Part shown: piece by piece, positions 13,201 through 25,300 of the stretch
How positions within the stretch are numbered: position 1 is the stretch's first letter
How the letters are laid out: the number at the start of each line of letters is the position of its first letter
Source of the DNA: Membranipora membranacea
Taxonomy: Eukaryota; Bryozoa; Gymnolaemata; Cheilostomatida; Membraniporidae
DNA: 64,000 bases
Direction: 5' to 3'
Assembly (NCBI GenBank): GCA_914767715.1
Contig: OU612075.1
Location: 7,564,001 to 7,628,000 of the forward strand
The notes under the pieces: model-generated
Told to the model about the DNA's origin: nothing
The model's input: the letters and a program-made list of their open reading frames with translations, nothing else
Databases searched by the model: none
Position numbers and translations under genes: made by a program

Positions 13201-14860
13201 CTAAACATAGGACTAAACATTAAATCGCAGTCCATGTTGACATCCTATATAGTGACACAAGTTATAATGAAGTTTGTAATTAAAGTACCTCAGCGTAATG
13301 AAGCTCCCCTGACAGCACAGACCGAATAATTGAACTAAACGGGAATGAGAATCATCTCTTTACTGCAATGGAAAACCAGGATCTATCCCTGAACCAGTGC
13401 GAAAATAAGAAAGACAAATAATGTATATTTTGAGACTAAAATGGCACATGAATTTTCATAGGAGTGCCGACTTGGACCTTGACATCGTTCTTTGAAGTGA
13501 CATCTGTATCCTAAAGCAGATAAGCTCTTTTATTTTTAAAACAAGATGCCACAGTCATCAAAGATTAATGTTGATAGGAATATTTTAATGTTGTGTGTGA
13601 TATAGAATGTGATGTATGGTGTTCTATTTATTAACACCCCTGGAGTGTTCTGTCCTGTTACGAGGTCATGGATTTTCCACAACAGTCATTCTACCCAGAT
13701 GGTTCCCTGCGTGATGGAACTAGATTGACACAAGCTTGTGAGGGAAAATCTGAGCAGCCAATTTTAAAATATGTGAATTAATGTGAGTTGAGATAAAGAA
13801 ATTCAAAATTAAGTGATATTTGCTTATTTAGTTATTTGTAATTGATCTAGTTGGGCTTTTGTTTCAAACTGATCAACCAGCAATTCTATGCCTGCCGTGA
13901 TGTGACGATTCTATAAACAAAACTTATAATACTATATGAAATGCGAATTTAAAATGTTTTTTTCGGCCACAAGTATGCCTGTGTCTATATCCAACCATTC
14001 TCTCTATCAGTCTAGGGAGGGTGGGATCAAGCTATATTCAAACGATGACCTATTTTTAATCTACGCCATCAGATTGTTGATACAGGGTAATCCATCAACG
14101 CTAAGTGTGCAAAGTTTGAAGATGAGTAGGTGTGTTGATTGGTATTAACCTCAGACCATGTATATATAGGTAAACGAATAAATAGATTTATGGTGATAAT
14201 TAAAAATGGCTTCTCATCAGTCAAACTTTACCATCTGTGTCAGTATAACCAGACACTATAATCTATAGTCTGAAGAGTCTCTTCTATAAACACATAAATA
14301 TTTATATGTTTATGGTCTCCCCTAACCGTAGTTGGGGTAGGATTTTGGGGATCATCCCATGTAGTTTTTGGTATAACTCTCAAGAGTAAACAGAACCCAT
14401 ATTCTAAAACCCAAGCCCAACCTAGCCCTAGATCCCGGTGGGAAGTTCTAAATTTAATCGAACACATGTATCAAAGATATTTTAGGTCAAATGATGAGAG
14501 TTATTTACAACAACCTGGGCCAGCAAATCAGAGGAGAGAGTTCTTAAAACTGAGAAACATGCCATGCCATAAAACCTGACAGATATCCACAAGGGTCTGC
14601 CGTTAAATTCTTCAGTTAAAGCCCTGCTAAATTAATTAAGTTACTGTATTATAAAATCCACCCGAATTGAGTGGGGTTGGTATTCGTAGTAGTCATAACC
14701 AGGATTTCATCCCATAGACCTTCCTAAATATATTTTTAGCGTTCTTGTGTCGCCATCTAGGTCTACATATATATTTGTTTTATCCTCTACTATCTGGTAA
14801 ACTGATGATTGTAAGATTTCAATGATTTGAATCTGTTCCTAACTTGTAAACAACAACAGT
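10290..14860. other. Gene-poor intergenic stretch
   Basis: No convincing exon was seen on either strand. It contains PELP1 3' flank, a CCTGTCTTGACAA hairpin at 10444-10496, a G-rich dispersed motif at 11587-11630 and its reverse form at 12379-12422, and a short TA run near 12960. Short ORFs here have no family resemblance and lack paired splice sites. Confidence 0.5.
10444..10496. repeat. CCTGTCTTGACAA inverted repeat, copy 1
   Basis: GCCTGTCTTGACAA and TTGTCAAGACAGGC face each other across about 25 bp. The same arms occur at 32591-32623 and 33106-33147. Confidence 0.6.
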
Positions 14861-14866
14861 AATTTC

Positions 14867-15325
14867 ATGATGCTTGTGGTGTATTTAATGTTTTGCGCAG
14901 CAGCTTACGGAATGCTGACTTTGATTCATGCAGAGAATACCGATACATGTTATGGTTGGATGATTCTATTTATTGTTTATTTCAATTTATACGACCTAGC
15001 TAGTGTTGTAACAGCAACAGGTTGCGTCAATAGGTGCTTGCATCGCTACTGTATAGCCCCTGATTGTCATGATGGTTGAGCCTTGGACTAGGACTAGGAC
15101 TTGGGAACCATAATTTGGGTATGTACAGTACAATTAGACCTATTCTCTATTCAAATGAAGAACCAATGCTATGATAATCATTGGGACTCTCCTAAGTGCA
15201 CCCTGAATGACCATTGCCCCTCCAATATCGGGCTAACGTTGTCTATCATCATAGCTATTTTTGCATTGTTATGTTACCCAAACTCAATTTGCATAAATAT
15301 TCTGCATCAAATCTTCTCACAATAG
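14867..15325 (+). pseudogene. Broken multi-pass membrane protein-like ORF
   Basis: Two open segments in the same reading frame, 14867-15079 and about 15101-15325, are separated by three stops (a TGA and two TAG within 15077-15099). Together they would encode up to four hydrophobic stretches: VVYLMFCAAAYGMLTLI, WMILFIVYFNLYDL, a weak third after GTIIWVC, and LTLSIIIAIFALLCY. Several Cys occur in the loops. Staying in one frame across the stops suggests a decayed gene or retrocopy rather than chance, but no family was recognised. A genuine short intron is unlikely at about 30 bp. Confidence 0.3.
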
Positions 15326-15517
15326 TTTGGCTTCAGCAGTAAGCCGTCACCATTCAGTTATTTTACGTCGAGTATTTGAAGGATAAGATCGGGTGGAAGT
15401 CAATCCTCCCAAAACATATTATAAACTACGACACACTGTCAAAAGTGACAGGGGCATACAAGTGGATAGTAGGAGTAACGATAGTTAATCTTCTGGAGTT
15501 CACATTGAGACACCAAT

Positions 15518-15562
15518 ATGGAGAAATCCACTGACGCTCTCGCTCACAGCAATGGCTCAATG
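15518..15562 (+). CDS. Candidate alternative first exon of the SLC6 gene
   Basis: The ATG at 15518 in a fair context (CACCAATATGG) opens 15 codons (MEKSTDALAHSNGSM) that end exactly at a GTAGGT donor in phase 0. The next plus-strand coding exon is SLC6 exon 2 at 19791, which also begins in phase 0, so splicing would swap the cytosolic N-terminus of the transporter. The intron would be about 4.2 kb and would skip the 19363 exon. It could equally be a chance ORF. Confidence 0.35.
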
Positions 15563-17008
15563 GTAGGTTCATAATAAATATTATATCATATAATTATTTT
15601 AGTTAAGGATACATGGACAGAAGAATCTTACTATAGAGTATAATTACTCATTAACTTTTAGCAATTTAATTTCTAAAATTTCTTTGGCTAACCTCCATCA
15701 GAATATCTAGTGAGTTTCCAGTGATGCATTTGGTTGGAATTTTTTAAATATCGAAATTATTTTTAACCTAGGCAATTATATGAAATACGAGAACATTTGG
15801 AATCAATTGCCCCCCAGTTGAACACGTGTAGTGACAGCAGTTGTAAAAGGCTTGTCAAAAGTTGTTGGCACACTAAAAAATAACCATGTTTGGTAACTGC
15901 GATTTTGCTTGTTGTTGAATTCTGAACAACAACAACATTGAAAAGTGTTTGTTACCCTTTCTTCTGTACCGGTGAAATTTTGTCTGTAGCAGTACAAAAT
16001 AAGCACCTTGGCGCTGCAACCGATAGAGAACGTTTGGTCAAAATCAGTGGATTCATCTAATATGATTTCATAATTATAGTACTTTGATGAACACAGAGGG
16101 CATCAAACAGCGGTTTCCTTGTGTTATCCTTCTGAGCTAGGCTTGTCACTTTCGAATGTCCGGTCAACTGCATTTTCAGATAATAGTGTTTTGCTCTTAC
16201 TCTCTATCAAAGCCTATTATTTCAGTGTGCAGATCTTATGTGAATCCCTCTGCACAATTTTTAAGCTAAGTGAAAGTTTTGAATATTTTTTACGTAACAT
16301 CTCCACAATGGTTCATCTGTCTCTTTGCTTCCAGTATAATAGTCCTTTGTTGGTTATCATGTTAAGATGGCTGACAGGTGAGGTTTGCAGATGTCTAGGA
16401 ATGCAATAAGCTAAAAGTGATTAAAAATGTTTTCTAAAAATGGAAAATCTCTCAACGACATGATGTGATTTTAGAGATTGCAACCTAGGAAGAGAGGATG
16501 TTGATGCTTATCTTGTTTACTGTCAAGTTTCAAAATTCAATTTGATGGACTCTTCCACATCTCGCCTTACCGGGAAATGCGGCAAAGCAACAATAATACC
16601 AACAGCCCATACATATGTTGCTCATGGCACACACCTACTTTGGGAATGGTTGACCATACTATAATCCTAAAATAGTTGCTTTGGAACAGCTCAAAAAGTT
16701 GCATGTCATGACATAAACAACTCGGGAGTTTTCGAGCTCCCAAATTTATCGCCAATGGAATAGCGCAATGGAAATGTAAATTGAGCCATGTGACGCAAAT
16801 CGTCTTACTCCGTATTTGCAAACCACTTTAGGGTAGCTCATTTCATCCTCAAGCTGCTTGATTTGGGTTAATATCCGCTGAAATAGAACACTTTGCACAT
16901 CTCCGAGAGAGGAGTGTGTGACATTACTGTGCATTATTTTCAATGCAAACAGCTTAAAACCCGTTACTGCCGTGGCTGCTCTAGTTAATTCTTAGAAAGT
17001 TCTAACTA

Positions 17009-17061
17009 TAGCCTCGTCACGGCGGCTACAAACCAAAAAAGTAGCGGGCGTGGCAGGGCTA
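17009..17061. repeat. TAGCC-TGTCA hairpin family, copy 2
   Basis: The arms TAGCCTCGTCACGGCGGCTAC and GTAGCGGGCGTGGCAGGGCTA (each about 21 bp) pair around an AAACCAAAAAA loop. They are homologous to the hairpins at 7971 and 22940. Confidence 0.55.
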
Positions 17062-17598
17062 GGATATAGCATTGTCAGCAAGAAGCTTATAAGGTATAAA
17101 ATAATAGCAATGACACAGTGCTTAGCATCTTTGATAACAAGTTGGCTATCCTTATACCAAAGATTATAAATACTTGGCTCTTTGCTTATTATTTATTTGT
17201 TTAAAGAGGTTTTCTAGAAAGTTTACAGATAACAGAGTAGTTAAAAAGTAACTTGTTGACCTCTACACACAGTTAAATACACAAAAAAAAGAGGGGTTAT
17301 ACATAAATAATGACGATGTTCTAGAAATGGGAAAGTAAGTAAGTTATATATGGCTTTATAGAAATAGAAAATGATATATATATATAAAATTATTGTTCTT
17401 GTGACAATTATTATAAAAAGTATTAGTTAAAAGATAGTAGGCTGTCAGCCGTTTTGCATTTCAGTCTGAAATTGTGCAGCAGATTTAAGAGAGCTGTTTT
17501 GCCAAAATGTGTCCTAAAAGAGGGTTTTATTACTGATATTACTTATATTACTTATGTTATACCAAAGATGCTAAGTTGCTTGCGCTGATTCTGTTGGT

Positions 17599-17668
17599 CA
17601 TTTGAATTTAGTTGTTGTGATTCTCTCTACACACATTTGAATTTAGTTGTTGTGATTCTCTCTACACA
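17599..17668. repeat. 35-bp tandem duplication
   Basis: Two identical adjacent 35-bp units (17599-17633 and 17634-17668) begin CATTTGAATTTAG and end CTCTCTACACA. Identity implies a recent slippage or duplication. Confidence 0.8.
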
Positions 17669-17902
17669 CATTCTTTCGCACCTGGGCTATAATTGTCCTT
17701 TTCAGAACACTTTTCTAAACCATAAAAATAATAAGCACAAAAGGGCCATTCATGGATTATATAAAAGCAATTTAATCCAATGAAAAGAGCAGTAATAAAC
17801 CATCCCCTTGAATTTAGCGCTCTATTTAGGTCACCTTATCACCTAATACAATAAGTAGACAACTCTGAATAGAATTAGAACTTTGAGCTCTAGATTTTGG
17901 AC

Positions 17903-18373
17903 TTAGTTGCTGCATTGCTGTCGACAGGAAGGTTCGGACGAAACTCCCTGCTTTAAGAATGTTTGATAGTACAACAGCACTTTTAAAAAATTATTATACC
18001 TGAGCATCAAAGGCGATCCCAGCCACTCACCGGCAAATGGGTAATTGGACAATATGATCACAACTCTTGAGTTGAGCTGAAATTCGTGAGAAAGGGGTTT
18101 ATGATCTTGCTGCCGCTGCAAAGTAATGATGTTGAGGTTCTTGCCTTGCGACAATTCTATTAACACTGGTACTGGAATCTCAAGAATATTTGCTCGCCAT
18201 TGCAAACATATCGTCTTGTAATATTTGGTTATATATAACAATGTAACAAGGGCGGTAGATAGGACAGACGATCGTGTCTCCGGCGCTCCCATGGTACTTC
18301 GCAAACAAGGCTTTAGAACAATTTTGTTGGAATGTTTACCCACCTTATTATTCTTATACATTTTGTTATACAA
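17903..18373 (-). other. Unassigned 156-codon ORF, possible exon
   Basis: It is unusually long for this AT-rich region. From the internal ATG (MGAPETRSS, about 18292) it has a hydrophobic stretch (VLSTALVTLLYI), and a good donor (G|GTGAGT) after SNYPFAG at about 18032, with a weaker one at about 18001. That could be the first exon of a minus-strand gene. I found no matching downstream exons towards 10.3 kb and recognise no family, so coding status is open. Confidence 0.2.
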
Positions 18374-19362
18374 TGTTTTAGCTGGATTTGCATGATATAT
18401 AAGCAGCAGTGTCGTCTTTCTTTGGCATGGGTCAATTAAAGCTTTGCATTCACATCTAGGTTATCGATCTTTCAAGTCCAAGCTACTGTAGGTATAGATC
18501 AATCATCGGAATTGGAACTAGATACTCAACAATCCCCAAAATTTAAAACTATATTGTCAAATTCACAAAGAATAGTTGTATTTCAGTTTTGATATTTGAA
18601 GAGAAACTTTACATACCAAATTCCAAACCCTGGACATTTTTTGCAGCAATGGAATTGTGATCATTTCTATACAACAAGTAGTTGTGCTAAACTTAGTCAA
18701 AAACAATACAAGATTTATTTTGAAACCACGCAATATCCAGAAAACAATCGGACAAAATCAGATTACAGATTACAATTCTGATTGGCACTGATTGATCACT
18801 TCCAGTGTTAGTCGCCCTCTAGCTGGGGGGGGGTGGGATGCCCATCAGGGAGGTACAAAAAGACTGGGGGCTCAGACTAAGTACAAGCATGAGAATGTCC
18901 TGGCTCTGGTAAATCATGCAAGAATGTGTAAGCAAACCAGTTGTACATAACTGAAGAGTCAAGAGCTAAATTGCATCTAATTAAGTAATGATGCATCGGG
19001 TCTCTATATATATACATGCGAGAAGAACAGTAATTCTATCTAGGCCATTATCAGGTACAACAATGGGCCAGTGCAATTAGCAGTGACAAGTTTGGGCTTT
19101 TCAAAAGGATGGATGAATACTGCTCATGTCCAGGGTGATAATTAAGTCTGTAATCCTTTAATCTCATCTTCTGGTAATTTTGAGATCTTGTTTACATGAG
19201 GGGGTCCGGTAGAATTATGCTGTAGATTGAGGGGCTTTAAACAGAGTCAAAGTGTCATCACTAAGAGTACATTGTTGTTGTTTGAGCACTCTACCTGGTC
19301 AGGCCATTCTCCTGGCTGTATCAGTTGTGATCAGTGTGACTTTGTGGATAGTTTGAGCTGCA

Positions 19363-22300
19363 ATGGCGGAGGAAAATCATCTTGTTCCTGAGGTGAACGA
19401 TCCTCTGATTTCGACTACAAGTTCTGAGGGATCTTCTGGGGTAGGAAGTAGTGGCATGGGTCATTATTTTACAATTTATCGCTGGGGACTGTCAAGTTTT
19501 GTTGAGTGTTGGCTGGCGTCAAAAATTAATGCCAATGCCTAACACATAAGTTGAGAAATGGATTAATTGTTAAAAAATTCATAGTCATTGTTGCAGTTAT
19601 AATGTCATCATATGCTCTCAGCATTCAGCTTACTTTTAATATTCTGAATGATCGTAAGGTTTCAAACTGATTTTTTTTGTACACCACCCTCTCCCATTAT
19701 TGCGAAATCAGAGTAGTAATCCTGGTTTGTCACTGAGAAAATGACCGTATTCCTATCACAACGTAACAATTTATCCTAATTCTATTTTAGAATGACAAAG
19801 GAGCTTCGGGCAGTGACACAGAGTCCGGTAGTACCGATGTCGAGGCACGTGGAACCTGGGGTGGAAAGGTTGAGTTTCTGCTTTCCTGTGTCGGATATGC
19901 TGTCGGTCTGGGAAATGTGTGGAGATTCCCGTACCTTGCTTACAGAAACGGAGGAGGTAAGTCTCACTTTTATCTCCCTTATAGTAAACAAGATAAAGAA
20001 TTCAGATAACATGCCAAAGTTGCATTGTGGGACTGTTGTTTATCTCCCCTGTACAATCTCTCTTGTTCTCGGGTTGCTCGGATCAAGGAGTTTTTTACTC
20101 CTTACTCAGATCATAACAAGCTGGTTACTTCATAACGTACTCATGAGAATAATGATAAGAATGGCATAATATGTCACAACTTCATCTCCCAATCCCACCA
20201 AATACTTTTTACTTGCCCAAAAAAGCAAGGGTTGAGTCATTGTGGGTATGGCAGTTATTTTTCCTCTACTCAATATTGGCAGTTGATGGTATTTTCCATG
20301 GTCCTGTTTCAGATATATTGTCAGTATCACTGTCCTGTGGTTCTCTGGCCTAAATTAATCCAACACACTGAAGATACCATATCATGACTGATAATAAGTT
20401 CATTTTTAGGCCAGTCACTCCTACTTGTTTTGAGAGTTGTTGTTGTCTAAACTGTGTTGAAAATGACTTGGAGTACAGCAACCTCTAACTCATGTTCTGA
20501 CCTCTTCCACAAGTGCAAAGTGAATACACTAAGTTACATGAACTTTCAGTGCCAATCACCAGCAGTTCGACAACACCAAAAACCTGGTCGCCAGAACATT
20601 TTGTCGCAAAATCTATCTGTACTGCCACTGCCATTGATCGTTAAACATCCTGAGTGTTCCATGTCTTATGAGGGAGACTGATATAGTTGAACGAGTCAAT
20701 CAGTCAGTATATGGGCGATATTCCATCACATTCTCAGAAAATCTAGCGGAAATGATACCAGACAAAGTCATCACCAACATAAATTATCTAGACAGATGTT
20801 ACAAATTGCCTGTGAAATCGCGCTTCGAGATAAATTTAGATGATAATGCACACTCTGGCCAATTGTTTTTCCTTTTAAGAGGGCAGTAATCAGGCATCAA
20901 CACGTTACCGTTTCATAGAAGGATAAGATAACTATATATTATATTATATATTACTATATATATATATATTATATCAAATTATATAATAATCATATTTTAT
21001 TATTTTTCAGGCGCTTTCCTCATCCCATACCTCATCATGTTGATAATCTGTGGAGTACCCCTGTTCTTCATGGAGCTGGCATTTGGACAGTTCGCTTCTC
21101 TGGGACCAATCTCTATGTGGAGAGCAGTGCCGCTGTTCAAAGGTAACCCCTTAATTCATATTCTCCATATATGTTTGTGCCTCAATCTATTACTCAGTTG
21201 CAGGTCAGAATTTTTGAAAAAGGGCGGACAGTTTTAGGATAAATAAAAAACTGAACTCTTACTGGCATCATAAGAGTGGATAAAGAATGCACTCTGATAA
21301 CAACATATCAACAGTTTCAATTTGGTTAACAAGATTATGAGGGAGGAATATTTAATCATGTTTTTAAGGATGCACTATCTAAAATCTGATTATGTTATTG
21401 CTTGATGTATGTGTACCTGTTAACCATTAAACAAAAAAAGAAGCCTGTTTTTTCTTAATCAACTGGATATATTTTTTCTTACAATCCATTTCCAGCCTTC
21501 TACTATAGGTAATTACTGCCCCCTGACTAATATTACGATTGTTTCTATGCAGGTGTTGGATGGGGAATGATAGTTGTTTCCTTCATGGTTGGAATCTACT
21601 ATAACATGATCATTGCCTGGACACTGTACTATTTCTTTGCCTCCATGACAAAGAAGCTGCCCTGGGAGCTGTGTGATGAGTGGTGGAACACACAACTCTG
21701 TGCCAGTATTCGAGGCTCGGTGAGTAAAAGCGTCATATATATATTTCTGTTATGGAGGGGGGGGGGGGTGACTACAAATATATGATGAAATACGTCATAT
21801 ATTCTTCTGTTATCGGAGGGGGGGGGGGTGACTGAAAAGACACAATAATTCTTATATATGCTGGCTGGTCTTGTCTTATGAGGGGGACTGAGATAGATGA
21901 TTAATAAACCAGTCCGAATACTGGTAATATATGGCAACCAATACGCTGGCATTTATAGAGAAATTGGAAGGGGTTATGCTGGCCTATGTTTCAGGATGAA
22001 AATGCAATCATTTTTTTTCCAGAATCACTACAAATGCTATATGTGACCCAAAGATGAGTTTTTTTATAGCAATGTTCCTTGTGACATGTATGCCTCTATC
22101 AAAATGTGGCAATGTAATTGACAGAAACCTAATTGGAATTTGATTGCTAAATAATCAGGAACCATATGGCCTGGTGACACGTTGGGGTGAAGCAGCTGCT
22201 ACAGGGATACCCTGAGATACTCCACCCTCCCTGCTCAAGCCCTAATCAGAAATCAATCAGTCTATAATAATTGGCATTTTGACCTTTTCGATCGCCTCAT

Positions 22301-25300
22301 CATAAATTGTCGTTTTTAAGCAAACTGTCATAAATTTGATCTTTGCTAACCTCCTTATTCGATATTGTTTGAAATCGATGTGTTGTTTTGGCACTTCCCT
22401 GAAAAGTTCCATACGCTGTTGGACATGTTGTGTATTCATGATAAATTCCTCAGCCAAAACTTTCCATCTCAATCAACCTGTTCTAGTTATAAGAATTGTA
22501 ATCCAGTCAACATCAATATTGGCTTAACCCATTCATGCAAAATAATAATCTTGATATTGGAATAACAATTTTTGGCTTTTTCATGACATGATCTTATTGT
22601 ATGATTAGGGCGTAGAATTTCCTATTTTGTTGAACAAAAGAGCTCATTCAAGTGAATCTGAGTGACTTCACAAGATCTATGGGCTGGTCAATCATGGAAA
22701 AATTAAAGGTAGTGAGCTAATGAAAAGCGGAACACCCGAAAACGATTTTTTATTAAATACGTTCAATGAACCCAGTGTTCCATTTTAACATACCTGGCGG
22801 TTGTACTCGATTAACCCAAGGCTAAAAAGTTCACGCAGTGAAAGTCAATGAATTGGACTAAAAGTTATATCCCCCTCGGCCCCCGCTACTATGAACTGAT
22901 GGCTATTCTCTATATTTAGCTACTGTAGGTGGGGTTGGTTAGCCTTATCATGTGGCTACTTTTTTTTGTAGCCGCGTGACAAGGCTTAGGGTAAATATTA
23001 ACGGCAACAGTCTTGGGATACAAATATATATGCATGCAACGTAAAGATTTGCATAATCGAGAAGAGTACATTGCAATAATGATCTATAACTCTCTACCTG
23101 CAGGCTGGTGGTAACAAGACAGCAGTTCATAGCTTTGTTGGAGCCATGTATGACAATTACACAGTGATGCTCAACTCTTCATATCTCAATTCGACATGGA
23201 TGGATGATAAGTTCGGCGATCTAATCTCCGACTACAATGTAACCTGTATGGACGTCGGCAATTTGACTCATCCTATGGCCAACTGTACCCTAACCTCTTA
23301 TCCTATCGACAGTCTGAGTAAGTTGTCCTCCCCTTCATCATGCTACATATTTACTGGTATAGTATTACCTCAGTGGGCCCATTTTTGTTCTTTTTGTTTG
23401 ATGGGGAGAAACATCAAAAATTGGGTCGCTGACAGAAGGCTATAATTGACCTGGTCCAGATTCAGAGGAGCAGATTTAACCTTCTTATATATTTAATGCT
23501 CCAGCCAAAACGTCAACTAAACCTGACGATAGGAATCTCATGTAATACTTTGCGGTAACACGTTGTAAAAAGTGTCTGCCAATAACTCTGCCCCTATCAA
23601 CTTGGCAGTGAGACTATCGAAAGATTTTCAGCTTTATTTCGAGTAAAACTGCTTGGTAATTTCTGGGTTTGGTAGATCTGAAAGCTGGCATGAAGATAAC
23701 GAAATTAATATGCCAAATAATAATTTGACGACCTTCTTGTGCGTGCATTAAAAATGATACATATATATTTTATCAGCATTATCTAGTCATAATAATTTAC
23801 ATTCATCATATTAATGTTCCTTTAGTCCTTATTGTCGTGGCAGCTAATGCTTTTGAAATCTTTCCAACAAACTAATAACAATGTTTTGGATCCGTGAGAT
23901 AAATTCTAATGCATTGGAGATGGCGTCAACAAACAGCCATAATGATCCAGCAAGAGGCCTGTTTGTTAACTATAGGGTATATTTTGGTCCCCCCTCCTCT
24001 GTGATGATTATGCATAATACGCATCATTACTTGCATCATGCTTCAAACAAATATGGCATCTTGATTCATTTGATTGATGGCTTTCCTTAACGTAGATAAT
24101 CATGTACGATCCCGAAGTGGTTTATCCGTAGTCCGTTCCAGCCAGGCATTCCACCCTCCGCTGCAGTTTGAGTGCTGATGCAGATTAACTGTTGCAATTC
24201 GTTTGTTTCGTCAAAGTTTAAAAATAATTTAAGAGGAAACAGAAAATTCTTACCATTATTACGAAAGTTTTATCTTCATCTCATTGTGGCATTCATCATC
24301 CCAAAACATTTGTTGTGATAGAAATAGATTGCAGAAAGAATAATTTCTGTTGTATCTTGCAAAAGTATACATGCTTGGAACTCCAGATATTCAGCCACCC
24401 CCACCCCCCTCCCCACAAAACCAGGGTTGGTTGATCATGGACATTGCCAAAATATTCTTCTCGTATTTTTATAAGACGCATATACACGCCATTATTGAAA
24501 GAACACATAAACTTGTGATTGGCAGGACAAATACATTGTTTTGTTTCTCTATCAATTGTTGCTATTCTTTTGCAGCCGACTTTGATATTAAGCTCGTCTC
24601 GCCTGCTGAGGAATACTGGGAGTAAGTATAGTCACTCCGCTATTCAAAGTTGGGATTTTTTTGCGTTTAACGCTTAGGTACTTTGCGCATGTGTACCAAC
24701 AATTCACGGTGGTTATCTTTGCACAGCAGAGTTTGGTTTAATCCGGATGTGCTTCAGTTCTCAAACTGAAAAGTCACCCCGCCCAAACTGGATAAAAGTT
24801 AGCTACTATAGGCAAATTGTGATTAGGTCAATTAGGCCAGTTTGTGGCACTGTCTCTACAATGCAGAGAGACTCGGCTCACAAAGTCGATCTGCAAGCAG
24901 TGTGCCGCTTAAGTACCCTAAGCCTAAGAATCACAGCTGGTAAAAATTGGCAGTGTTCAGGATAAGCGCATTCCTTAAGGTAAAATGGCCTTGAATGCTT
25001 TTGATGATGTTAAATGGTCCAGTGTATTTTTTGGCACGGCTGAACCATAATCGTTTGTTCCCATTATTATAAATAATGTCTCGCCTCCTCCTTGTCCAGT
25101 AAATAGATCTCAAATGTGATAACTGGGAGTAAGGATGCCAATCAATCTGTTATATCCAGGCACCCCTTGTGATGTTTAATGTTCCATCTACTGTGAAATT
25201 TGTTGGAATGCCACTAAATCAATTGGTATCATAACAACATTAAGCAGCATAAAATTTTGAACAAAAACCACAAAAGGGGTAGGAAAACAAATGTAGCCTT

